The translations under genes and the position numbers were made by a program. A stretch of DNA of 5,509 nucleotides from CAYRZF01 sp964428805 (GTDB lineage Bacteria; Methylomirabilota; Methylomirabilia; Rokubacteriales; CSP1-6), in the NCBI GenBank assembly GCA_964428805.1, contig CAYRZF010000119.1, forward strand, positions 1-5,509, in the 5' to 3' direction. Within the stretch, counting starts at the first letter, position 1. The number at the start of each line of letters is the position of its first letter. This document shows positions 5,451 to 5,509 of this stretch, piece by piece. Below the pieces are notes generated by a model that was not told the DNA's origin, did no database searches, and saw only the letters and a list, made by a program, of their open reading frames with translations.

Positions 5451-5509
5451 CTACCGCTGATCGATGGGCACGTAAGTGGCACTCGTGGGCCCGGTGTACT
5501 CCGCCCGGG
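5451..5509 (-). CDS. Citrate synthase-like protein, C-terminal end only
   Basis: Only the last 18 codons and a TAG stop (5451-5453) lie in the window; the gene enters from the right edge. The visible tail reads RAEYTGPTSATYVPIDQR. An R-A-x-Y-x-G-P ... Y-V-P-x-x-R ending is what I know from the C-termini of citrate and 2-methylcitrate synthases, which condense acetyl-CoA or propionyl-CoA with oxaloacetate. The identification rests on this short tail alone, so another member of that superfamily is possible. The TAG is in the same frame as the following ATPase gene, whose TTG start comes two codons later. The two genes are therefore almost certainly co-transcribed and the second may be translationally coupled. 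Confidence 0.6.
   Translation of the reverse strand, partial: RAEYTGPTSATYVPIDQR

Overview
The window is GC-rich bacterial DNA. Every convincing gene lies on the minus strand and reads right to left. Codon use, TTG/GTG-type starts and Shine-Dalgarno sites are bacterial, but nothing seen fixes the phylum. No tRNA, rRNA, insertion sequence or CRISPR array was recognised.

Layout in the direction of transcription (right to left): (1) the last 18 codons of a citrate synthase-like gene at the right edge; (2) a ChlI-type AAA+ chelatase ATPase (347 aa, TTG start 6 nt after the previous stop); (3) a ChlD-type linker plus VWA domain in the +1 frame; (4) a 113-aa acidic, aromatic-rich protein of unknown function; (5) a 449-aa mostly helical protein of unknown function; (6) a 333-aa protein made largely of 40-residue TPR repeats; (7) about 540 bp without a credible gene. 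That last stretch holds a sigma70-like promoter reading left, three GGGGATA iterons beside its -35 box, and a hairpin-rich stretch that looks like a long 5' leader of a gene beyond the left edge.

The main observation is at the chlI/chlD junction. The ChlI frame ends in CTT-TGA-C, preceded at exactly 3 nt by GGAGG. This is the layout of the classical +1 programmed frameshift site of prfB (release factor 2). A +1 slip on CTT enters the VWA frame directly and gives a continuous 700-aa AAA+ / linker / VWA protein with ChlD architecture, while ordinary termination gives the 347-aa small subunit. The VWA frame has no convincing start of its own: only a TTG without SD, buried 74 nt inside the ChlI frame. 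One gene therefore probably makes both ATPase subunits of a chelatase-type motor. Programmed frameshifting in chlD genes has been reported in cobalamin producers, so the phenomenon has precedent, but this site is an unusually clear RF2-type example.

The three genes downstream are close-packed and co-oriented, so they may be accessory factors of the motor: a small adaptor, a helical scaffold and a TPR protein. No large chelatase subunit (CobN/ChlH) is visible here, so the substrate (cobalt, magnesium or a protein client) stays open.
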